Shown here: piece after piece, positions 20,666 through 31,669 of the stretch | Layout: each line of letters starts with the position of its first letter | Numbering within the stretch: the stretch's first letter is position 1 | Assembly: GCA_037903355.1 (NCBI GenBank) | Contig: JBAJFE010000033.1 | Span: 124,001-188,000, forward strand | Origin: Trichuris trichiura | Taxonomy: Eukaryota > Nematoda > Enoplea > Trichinellida > Trichuridae | DNA: 64,000 nt | Reading direction: 5' to 3' | The notes under the pieces: generated by a model | Told to the model about the DNA's origin: nothing | The model's database searches: none | Seen by the model: the letters and a program-made list of their open reading frames with translations, nothing else | Position numbers and translations under genes: made by a program

Positions 20666-21706
20666 GGGTCCCCCCAGTGCAGGCAGGCGGCAATATCAAA
20701 GGGTAATGCGCGACGCTTACTGCGTAGTGAGGTGTGATTAGCGTAACAATGGGAGGGACATTTTACTGCGTGTAACTGAACACATGCCGAGCAGTTGGCA
20801 CGGAATGCACGATGGAACATCAGTGGCACATGCAAGAGGTGCGGTCACTGACCCTCGGAATACCTGCCGAAGAATTTCGTTACTGACCTTTGCAAAAGAG
20901 TGAAGGTGAGGGAATGAGACAGCTGCACAAAGATTGCTGGCGAGAGGAGCACAATGGAGCAGCAGTGATGCGTGCTGTGCTTCGGTTCATGATTCGTAGA
21001 AAAGATCAAAGGTCAACGGACCGATCCGCATCGCTTCTTGATAAACAGCATACAGCTCATTCTGCGTAATGTTTCCGCGAAAGACACCATGGACCTATGG
21101 CCTACGCCGGTCTCCCTGCCAAGGTGAACGGTATGCACTTTCTTTACTGTTATATTCTCTATGCGCGTTACTATCATCAGGTTGAACCCACCCCAAGTGA
21201 ACGCACCGCGCGCGCCAGTCTCCGTGCCCCAGTGAACGGTATTTACAATTGTTTACGTTTACTTTCACTGTGCGCGTTACTCTGATCTTGTCTCTCAGCC
21301 ACCCAGCGTCAGAGAAATGCAGGTTCCTTTCTGGCTAGCATGCCCTTAACTTGTTGTGTCTTCACTGGAGAGCATGCCAATCACCCATTTTTGCCCTCGT
21401 CCAAATCTAAGCTCAGACATGCACCTTATGTGTAGGCTTAGGCTTAGGCTAGGGCAGGACAAGTTGGCCGGCAAACCTACAGTATGACGTCAGGGGAAAA
21501 TGGTGAATCACGCTGTTACCATCGCCAATGTTTCATTTTTCTCCTAATATCTGTTGATCCCGTCTGATGTTGCCGCGAGAAATTCCTCAGCCCTAATCTG
21601 ATAATCCTTTTGCGCAAGCCATTGTTCATATGCGCTTTTAATCTCCAGTTGACCTCCTTTGAAGCTGCCGCCTGCACTTCCGGGGAAGACACTTTAGTAA
21701 AGACCC
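20666..21706. mobile_element. Merlin-type MITE, copy 3
   Basis: The left end is GGGTCCCCCCAGTGCAGGC then GGCGGCAATATCAAAG; the reverse complement of the right end is GGGTCTTTACTAAAGTGTC then AAGTGCAGGCGGCAGCTTCA. The interior is collinear with 4130-5077 and 37875-38951 (GTGTGATTAGCG, AACGGACCGATCCGC, GCTTAGGCTAGGGCAGGAC blocks). About 20 bases are missing from the left TIR. No clear target duplication remains. Confidence 0.72.
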
Positions 21707-23049
21707 AAAAGTTTTTCCAGCAGCTGGAATGGTTCCTTTGGCATCACTTAACCTCCTGCAGGCTAATTGCGGATGCAAATCGCCTGTCTGAACTGTGCCT
21801 CCAAACGGCTAGGCCGCCACGTGCAGCTGTCTGACAGTAGTTCCAGCTGGCTTTGTCACAACAGCGTGCCAGCTAATTCCGTAGGTGATTCACGATGAAT
21901 GACCGCCCTATCCATAATGCTAATCTGCCTAGATAATTTCTATTGGTCAACTTTCTATGCATGCTGATAGGTATCTCAATTCTTGTCTGAATTTTCATTG
22001 CACGTTATTTGCTCTTTTGCGCTACTCTTACTGTCGTTGGTCGAAATCCGCGGTAACAGGGATGTTCTATCTGACTTGAACTTGGCGGCTACATCAGTAG
22101 GTGCCGACTCATTTTGTGCGAGTGGTATTTTACTAATTATTTTACGTTAACCGAGTAACAACTTAGAAAGGACAAGTTGAGCTGCTTGTTAATAGTAGTT
22201 CCCTGAAGTAGTAAACATAAAAAGAATAACGAAGGTTACAGAGTGAAGGATGAAAGGTACGGCCTAAATGTGGAGGTGGACATTTTAAAAAATCAGCCTG
22301 TTGCATTGAAAACAAAACTCGTTCGACCGGGTATGTGGAAAATCATGTTTTTACGGAAGTACTAACCGTGAAATGTTTATCTGGCAAAGCCTTCGGGGGC
22401 ATCAGTTTTCGTCTTCAGCGCATAAGCAATGGCAGAAGATTTGCTGAAAGATATTTTGATGATTCCTGAAAATTTCACCAAATAAACATTTCACGGGTAG
22501 TACCTTCGTAACAACATTATGAAATCAACTTGTTTCAGTAGTGCAGTGATCCTCAAGGGACCGCTGGAAGCCAAAAGGACACTGAGAGGGCGCGCGGAAA
22601 GCACTGGTAAGGCGGTAAAAGCAGACGAGAATGAATGTAAACACTCTGCTGGAGGTATCTCAAATCGTTCTTGTCAGATGAAGGAACGGTGAGATATTCC
22701 GGACGAATACTAACGAGAGGAAGTAGGGGGCGCCAGCGCGGAAAAGGTTGAGAAACTTTGCTCTTGTTGGGAAATAGCCGCTGAACACACGTCAATAAGA
22801 GTGACTCACGGCGCAGGAAGTTAACGGCCTACGCACGGGCCATTAGTCACTGCATAGCAGGAATTTACATATTACGCACGCAGATAAGAACGACGTTCTT
22901 TTTTCTGTACTGTTCTCTCACTCTCTTTGCGTGTGCCCGTTCAGATCAGTTGCTTGCTCTGCTGCGCTGCTTTTATTATTAAAATATTCTAGCTTCGCGC
23001 TCGGTCTGCGTGCCAGCCTGGAATATCTCATTTCCCAACAGCTCTACAG
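21707..23049. other. Unassigned 1.3 kb, with a small TIR repeat
   Basis: No gene. A CAGTGATCCTCAAGGGACC at 22544 resembles a hAT left end without a partner. A minus frame at 22979-23197 has no motif. The inverted repeat at 22344-22521 is listed separately. Confidence 0.25.
22344..22521. repeat. 178-bp inverted-repeat element (MITE-like)
   Basis: The arm CATGTTTTTACGGAAGTACT with ACCGTGAAATGTTTAT (22344-22380) is mirrored by AATAAACATTTCACGGGTAG with TACCTTCGTAACAACATTATG (22481-22521). It is short and non-coding; the family is unknown. Confidence 0.7.
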
Positions 23050-26000
23050 CAGTGTTTCTCACGGCCGAGCTCGCCACTGCTCCCGTGTTCGGTCTCTGAG
23101 CTTGCCACCCCCTGCGTATAACCGTTCTGCTGGTTTTCGCGGTGAATAGGAGAAAAAGATGTGAAGGTGAAGAGGGGCATTTTTCGGCGACTTTCATGTC
23201 AGCGTGGTATTCGTCGCTGCTTTCACGCTATTTTCGGTTTCATTAGCCGCATGTTCATGGCAGCTCTGTTCCAGTCTACTTTCCTTTACTACCTCACGTC
23301 GGTCAAAAGCAGCTTTACAGAAACTGGTCATTCACATGCGAGCGAACTAAGTCTTCTATGTCGGGCTCCATTGTCGTCACGCGAACCGTAGATCCCCTTG
23401 ACTATTTGTAAGCGGTTGCGCTTCTTTGTTACGAGATCGACAGTAACGCTAAAACAATGGTCCACTAACGATGACGAAGGGAAGGAGCTTAGCACCCTTT
23501 TTACAACAGACCATAGACAAGGATACGAAGACAGAATTTGCTTTTGTAGCCAGAACTGACCATCGCCTTGTGCCATTCTCGGCTTCAGTTTATCATCAGA
23601 CTACAAGTCGATTAGTTCTTCCCGTAAGTGTAATTCTGCATCCGCGGCATTCGTAAAGGGATCAAATACCCAGCTGGGTAACGCCAACAAGAGTAGATCA
23701 TGGAATCACCACTGAAAATTATCGTGCAGCATTTGCAGATGGTCACAGTACGCGTCGATATCGGAGTCCTTTAGGATGTCGTTTAACTCTACTCTGTTAA
23801 TACTCGGGAACCAGCCGAGCACACCGCGATGAATTCTGTTCGTACAGGACCAGTTTAAACACGAACGCCGAGATAACGGACTGATGTAATCAAGTTCAGC
23901 TCACCTTTCTGCAACTGCACGTTCACTTCGTTGAGTTTGAAATATAAACCAGCCGAATAAGCGATGTCGGTTTTACGACTTCTGAGATAATCACGCAACG
24001 TGGGGTCTTTTTCAAAAAATAGAAGAGCTGATTCAAATAATTAATAAAACCTCCTTAGGAAAGCACCTTTGGACAAGCATCGAACTTCAGTGTACAGGAG
24101 TAGCCGACTAAGTACTTCGCCGTTTTCCCCGCACAAACGTCGGTATAATCTATCCTTCAAAGAACTGCTTTTAATTCTGTTCACTGCATCGATGACGTAC
24201 TGCAACGATTCGTTCAAACGGCGACTAAGGCGCTTGGCGGCTAAATGGTGCCTTGTGAATAACGCAACGGACCGCTAAGTTGTCTGGCGCAACTTTTTTT
24301 AGACGTGCGAGGAATCTTCGATGGCAACCCGTTATCGACGGAGCGCCATCAGTGGCGACGGCCACTACATTCTTAAGCAGCATCCCTTTTTCTTTAAAAA
24401 GGTCATCGATCACTCGAAAGATTGACTCACCCTTCGCATCAGTCTTCAGCTCCCTTGCTAACAAAAGCTCATACTTCAGTTGCTCATTGTTTATAACGCG
24501 AACGTAAGCTAAGGTTATCGCTTTGTTGCCCGACAGCGTCGATTCATCTAGCTCTAAACAAAATTCCGTGTTTCTCAACATAATGCATAACCTATTTTCT
24601 ATCTCCTTTGCCATTACGCCAATTCGGCTTTGCACGGTGTCGTTGCTTAGAGGAGCTTTTTTGAGAATGTGCGCTGCAAGCTGCCGTAGCATGATCTGCA
24701 AAACCTTGCTCACAGCCAAAAGCAGCAACTGCTCTCCGATTGTATATGGTTTGCCAGACTTAGCAATCATCAGCACCATTCTGTCAGAAGCTAGTTGACC
24801 GTCTCGCTCGACACGCCTTTCAGAAGTCATCGTAGCCAGAAGTGTGCTTGTTGCAGAATTGCTGCGGGAGAGCGTAGCTGCTTGAGCGATTCCTTGAGCT
24901 TGTGCGGAGGAGTTTATTGCAGAAGTGCGTGGCATAACGCTATGTACACAACGATACAGATAATGGACAGCGATACGGTAGTATGGCGCTCGTCGGACCC
25001 TCTTTTCCGTCTGTCCTCTGCCCGTCGGCATGCGTGGTTTTATACCCTTCTGCAGTTGTTTTGCAGAGGTATTATGGGTACTAATCCACTTCTGTCACCG
25101 CTTGAAGCGGTTGACTTAGAGGGATTATGCCCAAGCACCTGCATCCCCACACTGCATGTAGCATTTCGTTAATAGGCGGATTAGCCGGGAGCTCGTATGC
25201 CTATGTGCCACGGACAGCTGTTTGGTCGACCACGAATTACTACCACCCGCCTGCATCCGCAGCTGCAGTTGCCATGCCATGGCATTCATTAAATGCGCAG
25301 ATTAAGGGGAACTGGCGGACATGGCGTTTCTTCAATAGCCGGATTAGGGGGGAGCAAGCCGGCTTGCCCAGTTAGCAAATAGGGAGCAGACTTGTTTACC
25401 TCAGTCCTCCTTTTCAAGATTTTATCTCGTAGCTCACGGAAGGAGCCACGTCCTTTCCGCACCTTACAGGGTGCATCTTAGTTGGATGTTCCTTCAACCT
25501 GGATAGCCTTATTGATTCATTCGACAGAACCCTCTCACATATTACGCCCATAGGCAACAGTCAATTTCTAGGAGAGCAGATGAAACCCAGTTTCAGATAC
25601 TCGCTACTGTATTGTCGATACTTGCGCGTTGCGTCATCTATCGATGTATCTGTTAAACGCTGTTCATTTAATTTTGCACCCTGGAATGTGCAGTGAATTG
25701 CACTTAGGTACTAGGAATATGCAGTAGTCCACGGAGAAGACCTCACAGAACAGACAACGAAGATTTGCTAACTTCAAGTGGAACCTGCGCAACACGAACT
25801 CGGAACAGTGAAGCGCTGGGAAAACTGTGCGGCTATTTATGCAGCAGGAATGAAGAGTGAGTAGTTTTTGCTGGAAATGGAGTCCCAGAAAGGCACCTAC
25901 TCTCAGCGAAAGAAGCAACTCAGATAAAAAGCGCGTCGTGTACTATCGCGATTATGAATATTAACGCACGTGTGGCTTAGCATCCCCAGCTCAGCGACTG

Positions 26001-26245
26001 ACCAATAGCAGGTATGCTTTAGCGATGCAGAGTTCAGTTCAGCACAGTTGCAGCGCCTCAAGGCCCATGGTGGGGTGCGTACTGACCAACCAGCCACGCA
26101 GTGCCCCTGGTTTCTCGCCGCCCCCTACCGCTCTACTGCCCCCTAACTAGCCCCTTTGGCGTCCACCGCCCCCTGAAATTTCTCAGCGCCCCTCAGGGAG
26201 GGGGCAGGAGGAGGCGGGGCGTACCGCCCCCTAAGAGAAACACTG
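23050..26245 (-). mobile_element. hAT transposon (hAT-C), near full length, degenerate
   Basis: The ends are CAGTGTTTCTCACGGCC and CTAAGAGAAACACTG, with the G/C-rich GGGGGCGG-type subterminal block on the 5' side (26190-26235). The flanks CTCTACAG (23042-23049) and CTGCACAG (26246-26253) agree at 6 of 8 positions. It carries a minus-strand transposase remnant. It apparently inserted within or beside the BEL-A remnant. Confidence 0.75.
23328..25031 (-). pseudogene. hAT transposase (ZBED5/SCAND3-like), 268-codon N-terminal/central frame plus decayed C-terminus
   Basis: The long frame (25031-24225) has YTIGEQLLLLAVSKVLQIML, APLSNDTVQSRI, LCIMLRNTEFCLELDESTL (first catalytic Asp region), LLARELKTDAKGESIF, VVAVATDGAPSITGCHRR (TDG motif) and AVRCVIHKA. 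The C-terminal dimerisation domain is at 23576-23328: FPSSSLVDHCFSVTVDLVTK. Between them (23577-24224) the frames are broken. hAT transposases cut and paste CAGTG-ended elements. The BED zinc finger expected at the N-terminus is not visible. The copy is inactive. Confidence 0.82.
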
Positions 26246-26253
26246 CTGCACAG

Positions 26254-26868
26254 GTCAGAATGATGATAAGGCGCGAAGAATCGTCAGCAATTCGATGTGT
26301 TGGAGTTCGGCTATCCGTTTATTCCATTGGGATATTATGGGTTGGGGCAGAGGGTCGTCTGAGCCGACCTTGAGGAATTACGTCTGACGCAGGATACACT
26401 TCGCTTTTAAAATGGTTGGGGAAACGAATCCAACGGGTCGATGATACTGGATACAATGCGTAGCATGTCACGTATCGAAAATGTCATTAGCATTCGTCAG
26501 AATTAGAAACGGAGGGAGTCTATGTCGCTGTTCCACCACAGACCAAGCATGCGCTCCAATGGCAGCGGGACGAGATAAATGTCTATACCTGGCTGAGTAC
26601 GCTTCTCAGCCGGCAAGGTTCCAACATTGACCGTGAAGGGGACAACCACTTGGTTAGACGGAACCCGCCGCAAGTGAGAACCGTGTCAGTTCGTGTCAAG
26701 ACGAGAAGACTTCATGTCCAAAAGGTAGTTGGCAACATAAAAGGTCCTCAGTGCCTTCTGCCATACAGGGAGAAAACTCTATCATGATCTTCTGCTGTTC
26801 CTTTCAGCACGTAAGTACAAATGGCAGGCGAGCAGACAGCGCCGAATATGTTTACGGTCATCCTAAGA
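26254..26868 (-). pseudogene. BEL-A reverse transcriptase end and connection region
   Basis: The minus strand reads MTVNIFGAVCSPAICTYVLK (compare YQMNVQIFGATSSPCVCAYA in BEL-B), then stops, then LPLERMLGLWWNSDID and MLRIVSSIIDPLDSF (compare ERTLGLSWNSVTDDF and TASIFDPLGFFAP). This is the same region of a BEL polyprotein. It lies between the hAT-C and the Tigger nest, and its position and strand fit the missing middle of BEL-A. Several stops and small indels are present. Confidence 0.75.
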
Positions 26869-26914
26869 TTTCATAGTAGATCTTCAGATTCATGGGTTTA
26901 GCCTGTTGGATGTA
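26869..26914 (-). repeat. 46-nt PLE-end fragment next to the Tigger TIR
   Basis: The segment differs at only two positions from 27030-27075, and the complement is at 33171-33216. Those two are the outer ends of the PLE inverted repeat. It also resembles the PLE leader at 37378-37410 (CAACAGATAAACGGGAAAAG then GAAGATC). The Tigger's TA duplication (26913-26914) falls at its edge. Confidence 0.6.
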
Positions 26915-27157
26915 CAGTGAAACCTCCCTAATCCGAATACCTCTCTAATCCGAATTCGTGGAACAGAACAATAGAACGACAGTACACAATGCTTCGAAAG
27001 ACAGGACGTCTTTTAACAGGCTTGAATAGTTTCATAGTAGATCTTCAGATTCACGGGTTTGGCCTGTTGGATGTATCTGTAAGTAAACTTCAAAATGCCC
27101 TACCAACGGATGGATGAGCAAATTGTAAGAGAAAATACAGAACAATTTGTATACCGT

Positions 27158-27195
27158 ACGTTTCGGAACTGCTCGTGTTCCGTCGTCAGCAGTGT
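27158..27195 (-). ncRNA. Hammerhead-like motif at the PLE-A 3' end (left arm)
   Basis: The minus strand has CTGACGA (27189-27183), CGGAAC, ACGAGCA, GTTCCG, GAAA (27164-27161). It mirrors 33061-33089. Confidence 0.45.
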
Positions 27196-27257
27196 TGGGG
27201 AGAAGGTGTTTATTCGGTAAGGGGTTTATATAGCGCATGGGTACAATGGGTGTTTGA

Positions 27258-28575
27258 TTAGTTGGGTAGGGCGCAGCATTGGAATTTATTAATCGGCGCA
27301 GCCCATACTTCACTAACCTCCACGCCATTGTCGCGATTGATAGTGGAGTTGTTCTGGATGTACAGAGCCTCCTTAATACGCCTAAGATGTAATAAGTGTT
27401 CGTGGCATATGATCTTCGGGTGCGGGTCGAGTGTGCACCGAGATGCGTGCTCAACGATCACTGAGGCACTTATCGCGTTCTCCATGGCTTTTCGAGGGTC
27501 CGTTGTCGGTGGTCGCCCCGGGCCGGTGGCCCGTACCCCGTTGAGTCTTCGTTCGGCGTTCTTGTGTGTCAACACATTCTTCATGTGTTGGCCGAATCTC
27601 TTAAGTAGAGTGTTGCCCGTTTCTCCTATGTAGGAGGCGTTGCAACCACACTTTATTTGGTGAATGACACCGGGTCTGCTGTCAAAAGGAACCTTGATCT
27701 TGTCATTTCTCACAATCGAACGAAGGTTACATGAACTTTTAAATCTCACGTTGAAATTTAAGGAGCGCCCCAGTCTCCTGATCCGTTCACTTAAACCACT
27801 GTAGTAGGGAAGGAGCAGCACCGGGTGTTGTTGGTTATCAGGCAGGGACGGTGATGAAGGTTTATTTTGTTGGCACTGTTTAATAATGGAATTGATGAAT
27901 TTACTGGGGTATCCGTTACTGCATAGTGTGTTATAAATGTGTCTTAATTCTGTATTTAAATATTCGGGGTCACAAACCGTTAGGGCTCTGTCAACCATCC
28001 CTTTAACTATACCTCTTTTAACTGAAATAGGGTGATGAGAAGAAAAGTTCAGGTGCCCGTCCGAGTGGGTGGGTTTCAACTGTTGTTTTTAACTTATTCC
28101 CTTGTTTAATGACTAAGACATCTAGAAAAGGGAGTTTACAATTATTTTCCTTCTCAATGGTTAGCGTTATCTGGTTGGGGAAGAGACTGTTCAGGTGTTC
28201 CAAGAGAGTTTCTTCACTGCCTGATTTTATGATGGCAAAGATGTCGTCTACATATCTTTTGAAAATGATAGGAGGGGCACAGTCTTGCAGAGTGCTGAAG
28301 GCTTTTTCTTCGAGATGTTCCATGAAGATCTCCGCAAGTATGGGGGAGAGTGGACTGCCCATAGGCGCACCGTCCTTTTGTGAGAAGAAACTATCCTCGA
28401 ATCTGAAGTAGTTGCCCTCGCGCATGCAGAACGACACTAATTTAAATATGTGGGTGGGGTTTAATTTCGTCCTTTGCAAGGTGGTGTCGTCCGCATCTAA
28501 CAGAGTTTGAAGCAAGTTGATGGTATATTTTATGGGAACGCTTGTGAAAAGGTCTTTTACATCATAACTGACCAT
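27258..28575 (-). pseudogene. PLE-A reverse transcriptase plus GIY-YIG endonuclease, frameshifted copy
   Basis: The RT part (28575-28080) has MVSYDVKDLFTSVPIKYTI, FRFEDSFFSQKDGAPMGSPL and KRYVDDIFAIIKSGSE (YVDD catalytic motif). After a 5-base deletion near 28080 the protein resumes at 28079 with KPTHSDGHLNFSSHHPIS, VFRIVRNDKIKVPF-like wording, then the GIY-YIG core GCNASYIGETGNTLLKRFGQ (27650-27620). The RT N-terminal motifs before MVSYDVK are absent, as in the right copy, so it is 5'-truncated as well as frameshifted. Confidence 0.9.
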
Positions 28576-28756
28576 GATTTCACCGGGCTGTATTTTTATG
28601 TCTTTTAGTGTGGAACAAAATTCTCATCTCTGCTTCATACGGTATGTATTCTTGCCCGTTGATGGGTTCTGAAATTAAACCAAAGCAAATGCCCTACCAA
28701 CGGATGGATGAGCAATTATTAAGGAAAAATACAGAACAAGTACTTAAACAGTTCGG

Positions 28757-28800
28757 AGCTTTCGGGACTAACCTTGTCCCGTCGTCAGCGATGGTGGTAA
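28757..28800 (-). ncRNA. Hammerhead-like motif at the PLE-B 3' end (left arm)
   Basis: The minus strand has CTGACGA (28788-28782), CGGGAC, a 7-base loop, GTCCCG and GAAA (28763-28760). It is identical to 31457-31485. Confidence 0.45.
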
Positions 28801-28849
28801 TGGTACTTTTACTCCGATGTTAAGGTATTTATAGGTACTGAGGGGGCGC

Positions 28850-29760
28850 CAGTCGGTATGGAACAACATCCCGTTTTACTGATAACAGATGTCCATATCG
28901 AGCTGACCTCCACCCCTTTGTCACGGTTAATGGACATGTTATTGCGAATGAACAGGGACTCTTTTATTTGCCTAAGGCGAAAATGGCTCTCGCGGCAAAT
29001 GATGGACGGGTGCAGGTCACGTGAACATTGAGAGGAATGCTCAGCAACCGCAGAGGTGTTCTTCGCTTTTTCCATGGCTTGTAAAGGGGGCACGGTTCTA
29101 GGGCGTCCCCGACGTATCCTGTGTATTCCATTCAGTTCATCTTCCGCGGATCGGTAACTCTTGAGCGCATTCATGTGTTCTTTAAATCTGTCAAATAATG
29201 TATTGCCCGTTTCTCCTATGTAGGAGGCGTTGCAATCACAATTAATCACATAAACGACGCCTGGGCTCTGTTCGAATGGGACCTTGATCTTATCGTTGCG
29301 CACTAAGGAACGAAGGTTGGGGGAAGACTTGAAGAAAATGCGGAAGCCGTACTGGCGACCCAGACGTTGCAAGTGTTCCCCCAGGCCGACGTAGTAGGGA
29401 ATGGTGAGGACTGGAAGACGATCTCTCTCAGTAGTTGAGGAGGAGTCGGCTGGGTTTAACCTTCGCGCTATGGTGGAGGAGACGAAGGTTTTAGGGTAGC
29501 CATTTTTCTCCAACGTCGTTGCAATGTGGTGTAATTTAGAACGCAGGAATTCTGGATCACAGATTGCGATGGCGCGGTCCACCATCCCTGTCACTATGCC
29601 CCTCTTTACTGACATGGGGTGGTGTGAGGAGAAGTGCAGGTGTCTGTCCGAATGCGTGGGTTTACTATATACTGTTGTCTTTAAAGACGTGGCATTTCGG
29701 TGAACCAACACATCCAGGAAGGGAAGTTTCCTGCCTATTTCCCTTTCAATTGTAAAGGAA
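28850..29760 (-). pseudogene. PLE-B C-terminal RT and GIY-YIG endonuclease, inverted partial copy
   Basis: The minus strand encodes REIGRKLPFLDVLVHRNATS, HSDRHLHFSSHHPMSVKRGI, RSLVRNDKIKVPFEQSPGVV, NASYIGETGNTLFDRFKEHM and LRQIKESLFIRNNMSINRD. This is the PLE thumb and connector followed by the GIY-YIG nuclease. The upstream RT fingers and palm are missing because the inverted arm ends near 29778, inside the protein. Unlike the plus copy at 30534-31436 it is open through KSYRSAEDELNG. Confidence 0.88.
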
Positions 29761-29775
29761 ATTTTTCCCGGGAAG

Positions 29776-31436
29776 ATGGCTTTTTTCCTACAGTCCGCCG
29801 CAGAACTATCCAAGGAGAATACCATCACCTCCATCCGAAAAAGGTTGTACTTCAAGAGTAACACCGTGTGCCCTCAGCTATACGGCCTTCCAAAGGTCCA
29901 CAAACCTGGGGTACCTTTGAGACCAGTTGTGTGCAGCGTAAACAGCGTCACATCGCAACTGTGTGTTTACCTCAAAGGTATCATCCAACCGTTGACCGGA
30001 GGAAGGGACTCTCACGTAACCAACCACAAGGACTTCTGCGCTTCCCTGCGCTCATACCACGTTTCTGAATCAGACTTCCTGGTAAGTTACGACGTGAAGG
30101 ATCTCTTCACCTCCATTCCTATTTCACACACCCTCAACAGACTAGAAACCCTATTGAACAATGACAACAGCTTGAGTGAGAGAACTAAGCTGTTTCCTTG
30201 TCAAATAGCTAAGTTAGTTTCGTTCTGTATGTGTGAAGGGAACTACTTCAGGTTTCAAGACAGCTTCTTCCGACAGAACGAGGGAGCACCAATGGGCAGT
30301 CCACTTTCTCCGGTCCTCGCAGAGTTGCTTATGGAGCACCTAGAGGAAATTGCCTTCGAAAGTTCTGACAACCATTGCACTCCCCGTCTGTTCAAGCGAT
30401 ATGTAGATGATATTTTTGCCATTGTTAAAGAAGGAGAGGAGTAAGCTCTTTTGAAACACCTGAACTCGATCTTCCCGGGAAAATTTCCTTTACAATTGAA
30501 AGGGAAATAGGCAGGAAACTTCTCTTCCTGGATGTGTTGGTTCACCGAAATGCCACGTCTTTAAAGACAACAGTATATAGGAAACCAACGCATTCGGGCA
30601 GATACCTGCATTTCTCCTCACACCACCCCATGTCAGTAAAGAGGGGCATAGTGACAGGGATGGTGGACCGCGCCATCGCAATCTGTGATCCACAATTCCT
30701 GCGTTCTGAATTACACCACATTGCAACGACGTTGGAGAAAAATGGCTACCCCAAAACCTTCGTTTCCTCCACCATAGCGCGAAGGTTAAACCCAACCGAC
30801 TTCTCCTCAACTACTGAGAGAGATCGTCTTCCAGTCCTCACCATTCCCTACTACGTCGGCCTGGGGGAACACTTGCAACGTCTGCGTCGCCAGTACGGCT
30901 TCCGCATTTTCTTCAAGTCTTTCCCCAACCTTCGTTCCTTAGTGCGCAACGATAAGATCAAGGTCCCATTCGAACAGAGACCAGGCGTCGTTTATGTGAT
31001 TAATTGTGATTGCAACGCCTCCTACATAGGAGAAACGGGCAATACATTATTTGACAGATTTAAAGAACACATGAATGCGCTCAAGAGTTACTGATCCGCG
31101 GAAGATGAACTGAATGGAATACACAGGATACGTCGGGGACGCCCTAGAACCGTGCCCCCTTTACAAGCCATGGAAAAAGCGAAGAACACCTCCGCGGTTG
31201 CTGAGCATTCCTCTCAATGTTCACGTGACTTGCACCGGTCCATCATTTGCCGCGAGAGCCATTTTCGCCTTAGGCAAATAAAGGAGTCCCTGTTCATTCG
31301 CAATAACATGTCCATTAACCGTGACAAAGGGGTGGAGGTCAGCTCGATATGGACATCTGTTATCAGTAAAACGGGATGTTGTTCCATACCGACTGGCGCC
31401 CCCTCAGTACCTATAAATACCTTAACATCGGAGTAA
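29776..31436 (+). pseudogene. PLE-B reverse transcriptase plus GIY-YIG endonuclease, longest copy
   Basis: The frame from 29776 gives the PLE RT from before YGLPKVHKPGVPLRPVVCSV, through FLVSYDVKDLFTSIPI, YFRFQDSFFRQNEGAPMGSP and FKRYVDDIFAIVKEGEE (YVDD near residue 212). A TAA at about 30442 and a frame change follow; the protein resumes at 30534 with HRNATSLKTTVYRKPTHSG and runs to the GIY-YIG core NASYIGETGNTLFDRFKEHM. A TGA at 31092-31094 (Arg codon in the inverted copy) breaks it again before LRQIKESLFIRNNMSI. PLE enzymes prime cDNA at nicked DNA. The copy is inactive. Confidence 0.9.
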
Positions 31437-31452
31437 AAGTACCATTACCACC

Positions 31453-31495
31453 ATCGCTGACGACGGGACAAGGTTAGTCCCGAAAGCTCCGAACT
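31453..31495 (+). ncRNA. Hammerhead-like motif at the PLE-B 3' end (right arm)
   Basis: CTGACGA (31457-31463), then CGGGAC, AAGGTTA, GTCCCG, GAAA (31482-31485). It is followed 47 bases later by the PLE leader block CTCATCCATCCGTTGGTAG. The core and stem II resemble a hammerhead ribozyme, but one C next to stem II would be unpaired and stem III is not obvious. Confidence 0.45.
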
Positions 31496-31532
31496 GTTTA
31501 AGTACTTGTTCTGTATTTTTCCTTAATAATTG

Positions 31533-31669
31533 CTCATCCATCCGTTGGTAGGGCATTTGCTTTGGTTTAATTTCAGAACCCATCAACGGGCAAGAATACA
31601 TACCGTATGAAGCAGAGATGAGAATTTTGTTCCACACTAAAAGACATAAAAATACAGCCCGGTGAAATC
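31533..31669 (+). promoter_or_regulatory. PLE leader segment preceding PLE-A
   Basis: It begins CTCATCCATCCGTTGGTAG (31533-31551), continues with an AATTTCAG acceptor-like site and ends at the first PLE-A Met. The same block follows every hammerhead-like motif of this PLE group, so it is part of a long-terminal-repeat-like PLE end. Confidence 0.5.

Larger units (their letters stand above)
27030..29778 (-). repeat. Left arm of a 2.75-kb inverted repeat
   Basis: Coordinates pair with the right arm as x and about 60245-60250 minus x. The arms are near identical; a visible difference is a 5-base deletion near 28080 that shifts the left PLE-A frame (TTGAAACCC versus TTTATAGGAAACCC), and a His/Tyr difference in V-I-(H/Y)-Q-I-K. 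Confidence 0.93.
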
